A DNA stretch of 7,313 bases from an uncultured Aquificaceae bacterium (GTDB taxonomy: Bacteria > Aquificota > Aquificia > Aquificales > Aquificaceae), in assembly GCA_938002625.1 (NCBI GenBank), contig CALLAD010000081.1, positions 1 to 7,313 on the forward strand. The letters are read 5' to 3'. Below the pieces are notes generated by a model. It saw nothing but the letters and a program-made list of their open reading frames with translations. It ran no database searches and had not been told where the DNA came from. Made by a program: the position numbers and the translations under genes. Every line of letters begins with the position of its first letter. Position 1 is the first letter of the stretch. Positions 1-6,861 of this stretch are shown here, piece by piece.

Positions 1-33
1 CCTCACATCTTTTACGACCTTATTAAGCTTTGA
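1..33 (+). CDS. C-terminal tail of an upstream gene (partial)
   Basis: Reading from base 1 gives an open frame, PHIFYDLIKL followed by TGA at 31-33. The TGA overlaps the ATG of the next gene (TGATG), the kind of junction typical of translationally coupled genes in one operon. Ten residues are too few to identify the product. The support is positional: the following gene has no recognisable Shine-Dalgarno site, which fits re-initiation after a terminating ribosome. The frame could also be open by chance, and the sequence before base 1 would settle this. Confidence 0.5.
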   Translation, partial: PHIFYDLIKL

Positions 34-668
34 TGGTGTTAAAGGTTATTCCCGTTGGATTGCTCTCTGTTAACTGCTCCATATTGGTGGATGAAGAAGG
101 GGGAAATGCCTTAATAGTGGATCCTGGGGCAGACCTTGAAAAGATCTTAAGGGAACTTCAACCCTTTAAGCCCTGTGGAATAATAGCAACCCATGGGCAT
201 ATAGATCATATAGGTCAGGTGAGGGCTTTAAAGGAGCTTTTTGATATACCCTTTTATGTGCATTCAAAGGATAAGTTTTTGTTAAATAATACCCTTTGGC
301 CTGGCTTTGAAAGGCAAATCGGGGCAAGCCTTCCATGTCCAGAACCAGATATGGAGCTAAAGGATGGAATGGAAATAGTCCTTGGAGAGGAAAAGCTTAG
401 GGTAATACACACGCCTGGCCATACTCCTGGATCCTGTTGTTTGTATTGGGAAAAGGGTAAGGTTTTAATAGCGGGAGATCTTCTTTTTAAGGGAAGTGTA
501 GGAAGGTGGGATTTGCCCGGTGGAGACTTGGAAGCCCTTAAGGGCTCCATTAAAAGAATTTTTAGCGAGCTTGGAGGGGATACGCTTGTAGTTTGTGGAC
601 ATTACGAAGAAACTACCTTGGAAGAAGAAAAGGCTTCAAATCCATTTATTAGAACCTTCTTAGACTAA
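33..668 (+). CDS. Metallo-beta-lactamase-fold hydrolase, glyoxalase II-like (YcbL/GloB-type)
   Basis: A 211-residue cytoplasmic metallohydrolase. It carries the family's metal-binding motifs in order: THGHIDH at about 53-59 (H54, H56, D58, H59), HTPGHTPGS with H130, the bridging Asp in AGDLLF (D149), and the last ligand in CGHYE (H190). The segment GRWDLPGG and a C-terminal NPF are typical of the short glyoxalase II-like branch, which hydrolyses thioesters such as S-D-lactoylglutathione or related thiol conjugates. The substrate here is inferred, and an organism without glutathione would use another thiol. The protein lacks the C-terminal helical domain of classical glyoxalase II. I chose the ATG at 33 over the in-frame TTG at 30 because it overlaps the upstream TGA. 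There is no signal peptide. The stop codon overlaps that of the convergent gene. Confidence 0.88.
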   Translation: MVLKVIPVGLLSVNCSILVDEEGGNALIVDPGADLEKILRELQPFKPCGIIATHGHIDHIGQVRALKELFDIPFYVHSKDKFLLNNTLWPGFERQIGASLPCPEPDMELKDGMEIVLGEEKLRVIHTPGHTPGSCCLYWEKGKVLIAGDLLFKGSVGRWDLPGGDLEALKGSIKRIFSELGGDTLVVCGHYEETTLEEEKASNPFIRTFLD

Positions 669-1321
669 GGACTTTTCCAATGGGATATTAAAAATCCATC
701 TATGGCAAAAAAGTTTGTCAGTTGGAATTTGGCCGCTTCACTATAATTGGAGAAGCCTTCGCCTTCTACCAAGGAGGGTGCCCTTTCACCACCAAAGATA
801 AGTGGATGTATAAAGAGGACTATTTCATCTACTACTTTTAGCTTTATAAGCTCCCAGTTTAATCTTGATCCGCCTTCCACCAACAAGCTTTTTATTCCTC
901 TCTTCCATAGAAGACCAAGTAAACGGCCTATTTCCACTTTTTCTTTGCCAACGTATAAAACATCCACTCCAAGACTTTTTATCTCCTCTACTTTTTCTTT
1001 TGGTGCTTCTTCTGTAGTAGCGATTATGGTGTGAGCGTCTTTTTTGAATATATTTGAAGTGAGAGGTAGATCTAATTTTGTGCATGGTATAACTCTGATG
1101 GGATTTTTACCTTCACAAAGCCTGACTGTTAGATGGGGGTTATCGGTTCTTATCGTGTTACAGCCAACCATTATGGCATCAAACTTTGCCCTTATGGAAT
1201 GAAGGTATTTTTGTACATCTTCTGGAAGGGGCATACACTCTTTTGCAGAAACATTCCTTCCTAAGCTTATTTTACCGTCTATGGTAGCTCCCGAGACTAT
1301 AGCAACGTATGGTCTGTCCAT
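665..1321 (-). CDS. Stand-alone RibD C-terminal-type reductase (riboflavin pathway)
   Basis: A 218-residue dihydrofolate reductase-fold protein matching the reductase half of bacterial RibD and the stand-alone archaeal enzymes. These use NADPH to reduce the ribosylamino side chain of a pyrimidine phosphate to ribitylamino in riboflavin synthesis. Visible signatures, counted from the chosen start, are YVAIVSGATIDGKIS (about 5-19), the D..MVG..T...DNP.LTVR block (about 48-67), LLVEGGS (about 146-152) and the HPLIFGG turn (about 172-178). No zinc deaminase domain is attached. The chosen start is the ATG giving MDRPYV, because family members begin close to this strand. An ATG 36 bp further upstream (1357) would add a 12-residue tail without family support or a ribosome site. 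It lies downstream of metG on the same strand and is probably co-transcribed. A different pteridine- or pyrimidine-type reductase remains possible. Confidence 0.82.
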   Translation of the reverse strand: MDRPYVAIVSGATIDGKISLGRNVSAKECMPLPEDVQKYLHSIRAKFDAIMVGCNTIRTDNPHLTVRLCEGKNPIRVIPCTKLDLPLTSNIFKKDAHTIIATTEEAPKEKVEEIKSLGVDVLYVGKEKVEIGRLLGLLWKRGIKSLLVEGGSRLNWELIKLKVVDEIVLFIHPLIFGGERAPSLVEGEGFSNYSEAAKFQLTNFFAIDGFLISHWKSP

Positions 1322-1414
1322 CACTTTATATTTTGTGATTTTAAAGGTTATATGCATCTATTTGTTGCATAAATTTTTCATTTCATCCCATTTTAGTGAA
1401 GCCAAGTTTGTTTA

Positions 1415-2934
<1,520 letters not shown>

Positions 2935-3486
2935 ATGAAGCCCCTTCTTCTATTTTTATTACTCTTCCTATATGGATGTGCCGTAAAGACTTGGGATGTA
3001 GTAGGGCAGTCGGAATTAAGCAATGGTCTTAGAGTAAGCATCAGAACCAATGCATGGGAATATAGCCCCTCTAATCTTGAAAACTATGTCCTGCCCATAT
3101 ACTTAGAAGTGGAAAATTTAAGCGATGTTCCCCTTTTCCTAAGAAGGGAAGATGTTTATATTGTGGACAACAAGGGCAACCAATACAATAGCCTTGAGCC
3201 AAGAGATGTGGCTGGAATCCTAAGAGATTACTCCAGTATAGGTTTTAGCTTTAGCATAGGTTATTGGAGCTCTCCTATTGGTATATGGTGGTGGCCATAC
3301 TATACTATTCCATACGGAGAAAGAACTTATCCCGATATAATCAATAAGGCTTTTACCTTTGGCCAGATAAGACCCAAAAATAAGATAAGTGGCTTTATCT
3401 ATTTTCCTAAAATGCCCAAAGAGGTAGAAAGTATAACCTTGTATGTGAAGGAATATAAATTCCAATTAAGATCAAAACAAAACTAA
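2935..3486 (+). CDS. Small predicted lipoprotein, function unknown
   Basis: A 183-residue protein beginning with a short lipoprotein signal peptide: Lys2, a Leu/Phe-rich core at 4-12, then LYGC with the putative lipidated Cys15. Residue 16 is Ala, not Asp, so outer-membrane or periplasmic-face anchoring is possible. The mature part looks mainly beta-stranded. A segment around 52-80 (YVLPIYLEVENLSDVPLFLR, then VYIVDNKGN) reads like an immunoglobulin-like or DUF4352-type sandwich, in which a protein domain supports its own loops. Residues 103-132 are strikingly aromatic, with WWW at 118-120. A last strand pair, around 152-178, follows KNKISGFIYFPK. I cannot name a function. The 3' end overlaps the promoter of the following tRNA gene. 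The start is the only ATG giving a proper signal peptide. Confidence 0.78.
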   Translation: MKPLLLFLLLFLYGCAVKTWDVVGQSELSNGLRVSIRTNAWEYSPSNLENYVLPIYLEVENLSDVPLFLRREDVYIVDNKGNQYNSLEPRDVAGILRDYSSIGFSFSIGYWSSPIGIWWWPYYTIPYGERTYPDIINKAFTFGQIRPKNKISGFIYFPKMPKEVESITLYVKEYKFQLRSKQN

Positions 3487-3494
3487 AATATAAT
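3466..3494 (+). promoter_or_regulatory. Promoter of the tRNA-Leu gene
   Basis: TTAAGA at 3466-3471 (four of six matches to the -35 consensus) is followed, after exactly 17 bases, by a perfect TATAAT at 3489-3494. The expected transcription start is near 3501, about three bases before the mature tRNA end. The -35 lies inside the last codons of the lipoprotein gene. This is the best sigma-70-type promoter in the window and probably also drives the two genes downstream of the tRNA. Confidence 0.7.
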
Positions 3495-3503
3495 CTATCA
3501 GTA

Positions 3504-3586
3504 GCGGGTGTGGCGGAATTGGCAGACGCGCTGGACTCAGGATCCAGTGGGCTTAGCCCGTGAGGGTTCAAATCCCTCCACCCGCA
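3504..3586 (+). tRNA. tRNA-Leu (anticodon CAG)
   Basis: A full class II cloverleaf can be drawn. The 7-bp acceptor stem pairs GCGGGTG (3504-3510) with CACCCGC (3579-3585), with discriminator A at 3586. The anticodon stem CTGGA/TCCAG encloses the loop CTCAGGA, with anticodon CAG at 3538-3540 reading CUG leucine codons. A long variable arm forms GGGC-TTA-GCCC (3549-3559), as expected for leucine. The T arm is GAGGG-TTCAAAT-CCCTC (3562-3578). The D arm lies at about 3513-3530 and contains TTGGCAGA. The CCA end is not encoded: TAAG follows, so it must be added after transcription. The coding start of the next gene lies only 10 bp downstream. Confidence 0.96.
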
Positions 3587-3596
3587 TAAGTACGCC

Positions 3597-4397
3597 ATGA
3601 AGTTATTAATTGTTGGAGACATTATAGGAAAACCAGGTAGGAAGGGACTAAATTACCTTCTTGCAGGTTATAGGGATTTTGTTGACTTAGTTTTGGTTAA
3701 CGTGGAAAATTCTGCTGGTGGTTTTGGTATAAACAAAAAGGTATACGAAGAGCTTTTAGGGATGGGAGTTGATGTGATGACCTCGGGCAATCATATTTGG
3801 GATAACAAGGAAGTTTACGAGTTCATAGATAAAGTAGAAAATCTCCTTAGACCTGCCAATTATCCATTGGGTGTTCCAGGAAAAGGTTACGGTTTGTATG
3901 AAAAGAAAGGCATAAAGTTTGCAGTTATAAACCTTATGGGTAGATCCTTCTTAGATTCAAACCTTGAAAACCCCTTTTTGACCTTTGACAAAATATATGA
4001 GGAAGTTTACAAAGAAACTCCCATAATCATAGTGGATTTTCATGCAGAGACAACATCGGAAAAGTGGGCTTTTGGCATATACGTAGACGGTAGGGCAAGC
4101 GTGGTATATGGAACACATACCCACGTACCAACGGCAGATCAAGTAATACTAAAAAAGGGCACTGCTTACGTAAGCGACGTGGGCATGACTGGTTGCTGGT
4201 ACTCGGTAATAGGTATGAAGCATCAAGAACCCATAGAAAGGTTTACAAAAGGATTGCCCCAAAGATACCAAGTTGAGGAAAAAGAGGATATAGTAATAAA
4301 CGCCATAATTGTGGAAGTAGATGAAAAAGATGGAAAGGCAACAAGCATTCAAAGGATACAGCATTACATTACAAGGGAAGAACTTAAAGAAGTATAG
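3597..4397 (+). CDS. ymdB: YmdB/TIGR00282-type metallophosphoesterase
   Basis: A 266-residue enzyme of the family represented by Bacillus subtilis YmdB, a cytoplasmic 2',3'-cyclic nucleotide phosphodiesterase that in Bacillus influences biofilm and motility gene expression. The dinuclear metal site is intact: D8 in VGDIIGKPGR, E37-N38 in VNVENSAGG, N65-H66 in TSGNHIWD, H149 in VDFHAETTSEK, and H174 and H176 in YGTHTHVPTAD. The C-terminal block YVSDVGMTG (about 191-199) is also typical, and the length matches the family. In Firmicutes the gene usually sits beside rny (RNase Y). Here it instead follows tRNA-Leu by 10 bp and precedes the tandem HepT-like gene by 9 bp. There is no Shine-Dalgarno site before the ATG. 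The physiological substrate in this organism is unknown. Confidence 0.9.
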   Translation: MKLLIVGDIIGKPGRKGLNYLLAGYRDFVDLVLVNVENSAGGFGINKKVYEELLGMGVDVMTSGNHIWDNKEVYEFIDKVENLLRPANYPLGVPGKGYGLYEKKGIKFAVINLMGRSFLDSNLENPFLTFDKIYEEVYKETPIIIVDFHAETTSEKWAFGIYVDGRASVVYGTHTHVPTADQVILKKGTAYVSDVGMTGCWYSVIGMKHQEPIERFTKGLPQRYQVEEKEDIVINAIIVEVDEKDGKATSIQRIQHYITREELKEV

Positions 4398-4400
4398 ATT

Positions 4401-4406
4401 TATAAT
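4401..4406 (+). promoter_or_regulatory. TATAAT directly abutting a start codon
   Basis: A perfect -10 hexamer ends at the base before the ATG of the tandem HepT-like gene. If it worked as a promoter, transcription would begin about six bases inside the gene and remove its start codon, and no other ATG lies near. It is therefore more likely a chance match in AT-rich spacer, or a signal for a shorter, internally initiated product. No Shine-Dalgarno site is present. Confidence 0.2.
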
Positions 4407-5279
4407 ATGCAAGAACAAAAGAGGCCAAAGATAAGCCTAATTTTGGAAAGTTTTAGTCAATTGGAAAAGGCTTACAGAGATCTAAAGAAAAACCTAAGCC
4501 TTGGCAAGGAAGAATTTATTTCTAACAAGCTATTGCAGGATAAGGCAAGAGTTGATTTTAACCTTGCCTTTGAAAGCTCTATGAGAGTTTGTAGACATCT
4601 TTCTGCCCTTTATCAAGTTAAAACCACTTCAAGGGATTGCTTACAAAAAATAGGCCAGTTGGTGGGTATGGAAAAGGGACAATCCTTTGAAAAAGTCGCC
4701 GAGTTTTATGTTAAATACAGGGATTTAAAAGAAGACATTCCGGCGGAGGAATTATACGAGCTTTTGAACCTTAGCTTGGATCTTTTTAGGGATTATGCCC
4801 AAAAGGTGGTAGAGTTTATAAAAAGAGAAACCAATAACCCCCTTCTAATAGATTTTGATCTTTTGAAGGAAAAAGCAAGCAGAGTGAAAGAATCGGTAAA
4901 AAAAATAAACTTTGTGCTTTCGCAGGGAGAGGAGGAATTTTGCAAAAGCCCCATGTATTATGATAGGGTAAAGTACTTTTATCAAGTAGCTTACGATAGC
5001 CTTTTTGATATATGTAAACATTTGGCTCCAAAGTTTGGAATAAAGAAGTTTGGCGATGATTGCCTTTTAAGGATGGTGGAAGCTGGAGTAATACCAGAGG
5101 ATTATCGTGAGGTTATTGTTGATATGATATCCCTCAAAAACAAGCTCATAAGCACATGGGATATATCACAAAAGGAATTGTACAATAGCCTTTTAAGAGT
5201 AAGAGAAGTATTAGAACTAATCATACAAGAAATTGCCAAAAGCCTTAAAAGGCTTATAGAAGAAAGGAAAGGCCAGTAA
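4407..5279 (+). CDS. Tandem HepT-like (DUF86-fold) helical protein with degenerate motif
   Basis: A 290-residue, soluble, almost all-helical protein with no signal peptide or membrane segment. It is an internal duplication. EEF at 35-37 and 176-178 are followed 27 residues later by VCRHL/ICKHL (C62, C203), 16 later by RDCL/DDCL (C78, C219), then by an E-L-Y helix start (115-117 and 257-259), and the halves end in IKR/LKR. The helix pattern resembles HepT/DUF86, the toxin partner of MntA-type minimal nucleotidyltransferases, and more loosely other HEPN proteins. The RNase motif of that family, Arg-x4-6-His-x-Tyr, is absent: the second copy reads KNKLISTWDIS with Lys and Ser at the key places, and the first copy has no equivalent. 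It probably lacks HepT-type RNase activity and acts as a binding or scaffold protein (inference). It lies 9 bp after ymdB and is likely in the same operon. Confidence 0.75.
   Translation: MQEQKRPKISLILESFSQLEKAYRDLKKNLSLGKEEFISNKLLQDKARVDFNLAFESSMRVCRHLSALYQVKTTSRDCLQKIGQLVGMEKGQSFEKVAEFYVKYRDLKEDIPAEELYELLNLSLDLFRDYAQKVVEFIKRETNNPLLIDFDLLKEKASRVKESVKKINFVLSQGEEEFCKSPMYYDRVKYFYQVAYDSLFDICKHLAPKFGIKKFGDDCLLRMVEAGVIPEDYREVIVDMISLKNKLISTWDISQKELYNSLLRVREVLELIIQEIAKSLKRLIEERKGQ
5238..5255 (-). terminator. Possible weak terminator inside the convergent gene
   Basis: AAGCCT (5240-5245) and AGGCTT (5250-5255) pair around a 4-base loop. Read on the minus strand, the hairpin is followed by a short T run (TTTT, partly in the stem) then GGC. 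It lies 27 bases past the stop of the Rossmann-domain gene, where a terminator for the mqnE pair would be expected, but it also encodes part of the opposite-strand protein. The T tract is short, so confidence is low. Confidence 0.25.
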
Positions 5280-5282
5280 TTA

Positions 5283-5651
5283 TTATCTTGGATACTCTTG
5301 CTTGCCTTGAACTATGAGGCTCCATATTAGAAAAGCAACAGGCTCGGGCACTATAACAGTCTTTCTGTTGGCATTCTGGCTAAGTATTTCATAAAGCTCT
5401 GTTCTTACAACCGCATTGCCTGTTAATTCAAATAGTACATCTATGGAATCATCCAAGGACCTTAACATGTCCCTTGCATCTCTAAAGTAGGCTATTCCCT
5501 TACTTTTTGCCAAGTTAACACTTTCTATATCTTCTCTCGGTTCTGCAACCGCTATTACTTTAACACCCTCTGCGTTAACGCTTAGCAAAGCCTCAAGGAA
5601 TTGAGTGCCTACCCTACCAAGCCCTGCAATAGCTACGTTTATACGCCTCAA
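5283..5651 (-). CDS. Stand-alone Rossmann-fold (GxGxxG, ELTG) domain protein
   Basis: A 122-residue single-domain protein. The N-terminus INVAIAGLGRVGTQFLEALL has the dinucleotide-binding GxGxxG loop (G10, G12, G15). VIAVAEPRED (about 32-41) has the usual end of beta-2 with an acidic residue. KSKGIAYFRD is followed by VLFELTGN (about 72-79). The order resembles the N-terminal half of Gfo/Idh or homoserine dehydrogenase proteins. It fits more closely the small Rossmann domain fused to PAS or histidine-kinase proteins of Desulfobacterota-type bacteria, where IELTGN and a final FLWDL-like helix recur (from memory of the family). Here the ending is AFLIWSLIVQ. There is no catalytic domain, so it is probably a nucleotide or ligand sensor or a partner subunit (inference). 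The start is TTG, fixed by a strong Shine-Dalgarno site. It lies 33 bp after mqnE. Confidence 0.72.
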   Translation of the reverse strand: MRRINVAIAGLGRVGTQFLEALLSVNAEGVKVIAVAEPREDIESVNLAKSKGIAYFRDARDMLRSLDDSIDVLFELTGNAVVRTELYEILSQNANRKTVIVPEPVAFLIWSLIVQGKQEYPR

Positions 5652-5657
5652 GGTAAA

Positions 5658-5664
5658 CCTCCTT
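5658..5664 (-). promoter_or_regulatory. Strong Shine-Dalgarno site fixing a TTG start
   Basis: On the minus strand AAGGAGG lies six bases before TTG (5651-5649), the start of MRRINVAIAG. It is the one strong, well-spaced ribosome site at an unambiguous start in the window, whereas most neighbouring genes have none. It decides the TTG start for this gene. Confidence 0.75.
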
Positions 5665-5689
5665 CTTAGATTATACCATAAAATCTAAG
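5665..5689 (-). repeat. Inverted repeat overlapping a -10 box and the mqnE stop
   Basis: Perfect 8-bp arms CTTAGATT (5665-5672) and AATCTAAG (5682-5689) surround a 9-base centre. The mqnE stop codon (5687-5685) lies in one arm, and on the minus strand the Shine-Dalgarno site of the next gene begins right after the other arm. It could be an intercistronic RNA hairpin or an operator. It lacks a T run, so it is not a classical terminator. Confidence 0.5.
5670..5678 (-). promoter_or_regulatory. Extended -10 promoter for the Rossmann-domain gene
   Basis: Minus-strand TGGTATAAT is a perfect extended -10 (TGn then TATAAT). No good -35 is seen 17 bases upstream, which extended -10 promoters tolerate. 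The predicted start near 5663 would leave a very short leader, cutting at or just inside the Shine-Dalgarno site. It lies within the inverted repeat, so a protein bound there would block it. Confidence 0.5.
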
Positions 5690-6794
5690 GATAGATAGCT
5701 ATTGGCCTATAGAAGGTATCCCTTTCTACTGGAATTTTTTCTGCACCCCTTATAAGCTTTATAAGTTTATCCTTTGTATGGCCAAGGGCAGATTTGGTAC
5801 CTGCCGAGTGGACTATCTTTTCTTCTACGATGGTTCCATCTATGTCATCGGCTCCCATGTTTAGGGCTACCTGAGCCACCTTTTCTCCAAGGGTTATCCA
5901 ATAAGCCTTTATGTGGTCAAAGTTATCCAAAAAGATCCTTGATATGGCTATGGTCTTTAGGTCATCTACGGAAGAGGTTCTTTTACCTCCAAGCTTGTTT
6001 CCTTCTGGCCAGTAGGCCAAGGGTATAAACACCTGAAAGCCCCCCGTCTCATCCTGAAGTTCTCTAAGCCTTTCCATATGCTCTATTCTTTCTTCAAAGG
6101 TTTCTAAATGTCCGTATAACATAGTTGCATTGGTGGGTATTCCAAGCTTATGGGCTGTTCTATGAATTTCTAAATATTCTTCAGCTTTTGCCTTATAGGG
6201 TGCTATTATTTTTCTTACCCTTTCGGAGAATATCTCCGCTCCACCGCCTGGTATGGCATCAAGCCCTGCATTCCTTAGGTCAAGTAATACTTCTTCATAA
6301 CTTTTACCCGATATTTTGCTCATGTGATGTATCTCTATGGCGGTCCAAGCCTTAACTATGACTTCTGGAAAAGCTTTTTTAATCTCTTTTACTATGCTTA
6401 TGTAATTTTCATATTCCCAGTGGGGTGGTATCCCACCCACTATATGCACCTCTCTACCACCCATTTTATAGGTTTCTTCCACTTTCCTTAGTATTTCCTC
6501 TAATTTCATCTCATAGGCTTTAGGGTCCGACTTGGTAACGCCAAAGCTACAAAAATTACACTGATATATGCATATATTTGTGGGATTTATTTGAGCATTT
6601 ACCACGAAGTAGGCAAACATGCCATTCTTTTTTCTGTTTATGTATTCTGCAAGACTTGCCACGTATGAAAGGTCGGCTTCATAAAAGAGCTTAACTCCTT
6701 CCTCAAAGGAAAGCCTTTTACCTTCCAAAACCTTTTCGCCTATACTTCTTAAGGTTCCTTCTGTTTTTTCCACAAGCTTTTCCACTTCAAGCAT
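5685..6794 (-). CDS. mqnE: Aminodeoxyfutalosine synthase (radical SAM, menaquinone pathway)
   Basis: A 369-residue radical SAM enzyme that joins the adenosyl group of SAM to 3-[(1-carboxyvinyl)oxy]benzoate, giving 6-amino-6-deoxyfutalosine in the futalosine route to menaquinone. The cluster motif CIYQCNFC has C75, C79 and C82. GGGAEIFSERVRKIIAP in the middle, then LYGHLET, ERLRELQDETGGFQVFIPL and the C-terminal ADDIDGTIVEEKIVHSAG and PVERDTFYRPI are typical of MqnE. They separate it from the related MqnC and the F420 enzymes CofG/CofH. I chose the ATG at 6794 because MLEVEKLVEKTEG gives the family's usual lead into the RLSFEEG helix. An ATG at 6845 would add 17 mostly hydrophobic residues and has AAGGAG three bases before it, so that longer form is a real alternative. 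The Rossmann-domain gene follows on the same strand. Confidence 0.93.
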   Translation of the reverse strand: MLEVEKLVEKTEGTLRSIGEKVLEGKRLSFEEGVKLFYEADLSYVASLAEYINRKKNGMFAYFVVNAQINPTNICIYQCNFCSFGVTKSDPKAYEMKLEEILRKVEETYKMGGREVHIVGGIPPHWEYENYISIVKEIKKAFPEVIVKAWTAIEIHHMSKISGKSYEEVLLDLRNAGLDAIPGGGAEIFSERVRKIIAPYKAKAEEYLEIHRTAHKLGIPTNATMLYGHLETFEERIEHMERLRELQDETGGFQVFIPLAYWPEGNKLGGKRTSSVDDLKTIAISRIFLDNFDHIKAYWITLGEKVAQVALNMGADDIDGTIVEEKIVHSAGTKSALGHTKDKLIKLIRGAEKIPVERDTFYRPIAIYP

Positions 6795-6802
6795 AAGTAT
6801 TA

Positions 6803-6808
6803 AATATA
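6803..6808 (-). promoter_or_regulatory. Candidate -10 box upstream of mqnE
   Basis: Minus-strand TATATT lies eight bases before the ATG at 6794, so transcription would start only one or two bases before the start codon, giving a nearly leaderless message. There is no convincing -35. It supports the shorter mqnE start. The competing signal is the AAGGAG at 6849-6854 just before the ATG at 6845. Confidence 0.3.
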
Positions 6809-6861
6809 ACCCTCTTAGGTGTATAATGTGGAATAAAATATTCATCCTCTCCTTAAATGTA

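Noticed and set aside
254..550. A minus-strand 98-codon frame within the hydrolase gene
   Set aside because: It is fully antisense to the metal-binding core of the hydrolase, with no start signal or recognisable motif.
3466..3586. tRNA gene as an integration (attachment) site
   Set aside because: No integrase gene is visible and no repeat of the tRNA 3' end was found elsewhere in the window.
3407..3622. A minus-strand 71-codon frame crossing the tRNA
   Set aside because: It runs through the complete tRNA-Leu gene and the ends of two real genes. Its protein-like start, GWRDLNPHG, is the familiar translation of a tRNA read backwards.
4149..4418. A minus-strand 89-codon frame within ymdB
   Set aside because: It lies opposite the catalytic core of ymdB, which has an intact and conserved protein sequence, so this frame is a shadow.
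4407..5279. A HepT-MntA toxin-antitoxin pair
   Set aside because: The neighbouring genes are ymdB and the Rossmann-domain gene. Neither has the GSxARG nucleotidyltransferase motif, and the HepT active-site motif itself is missing.
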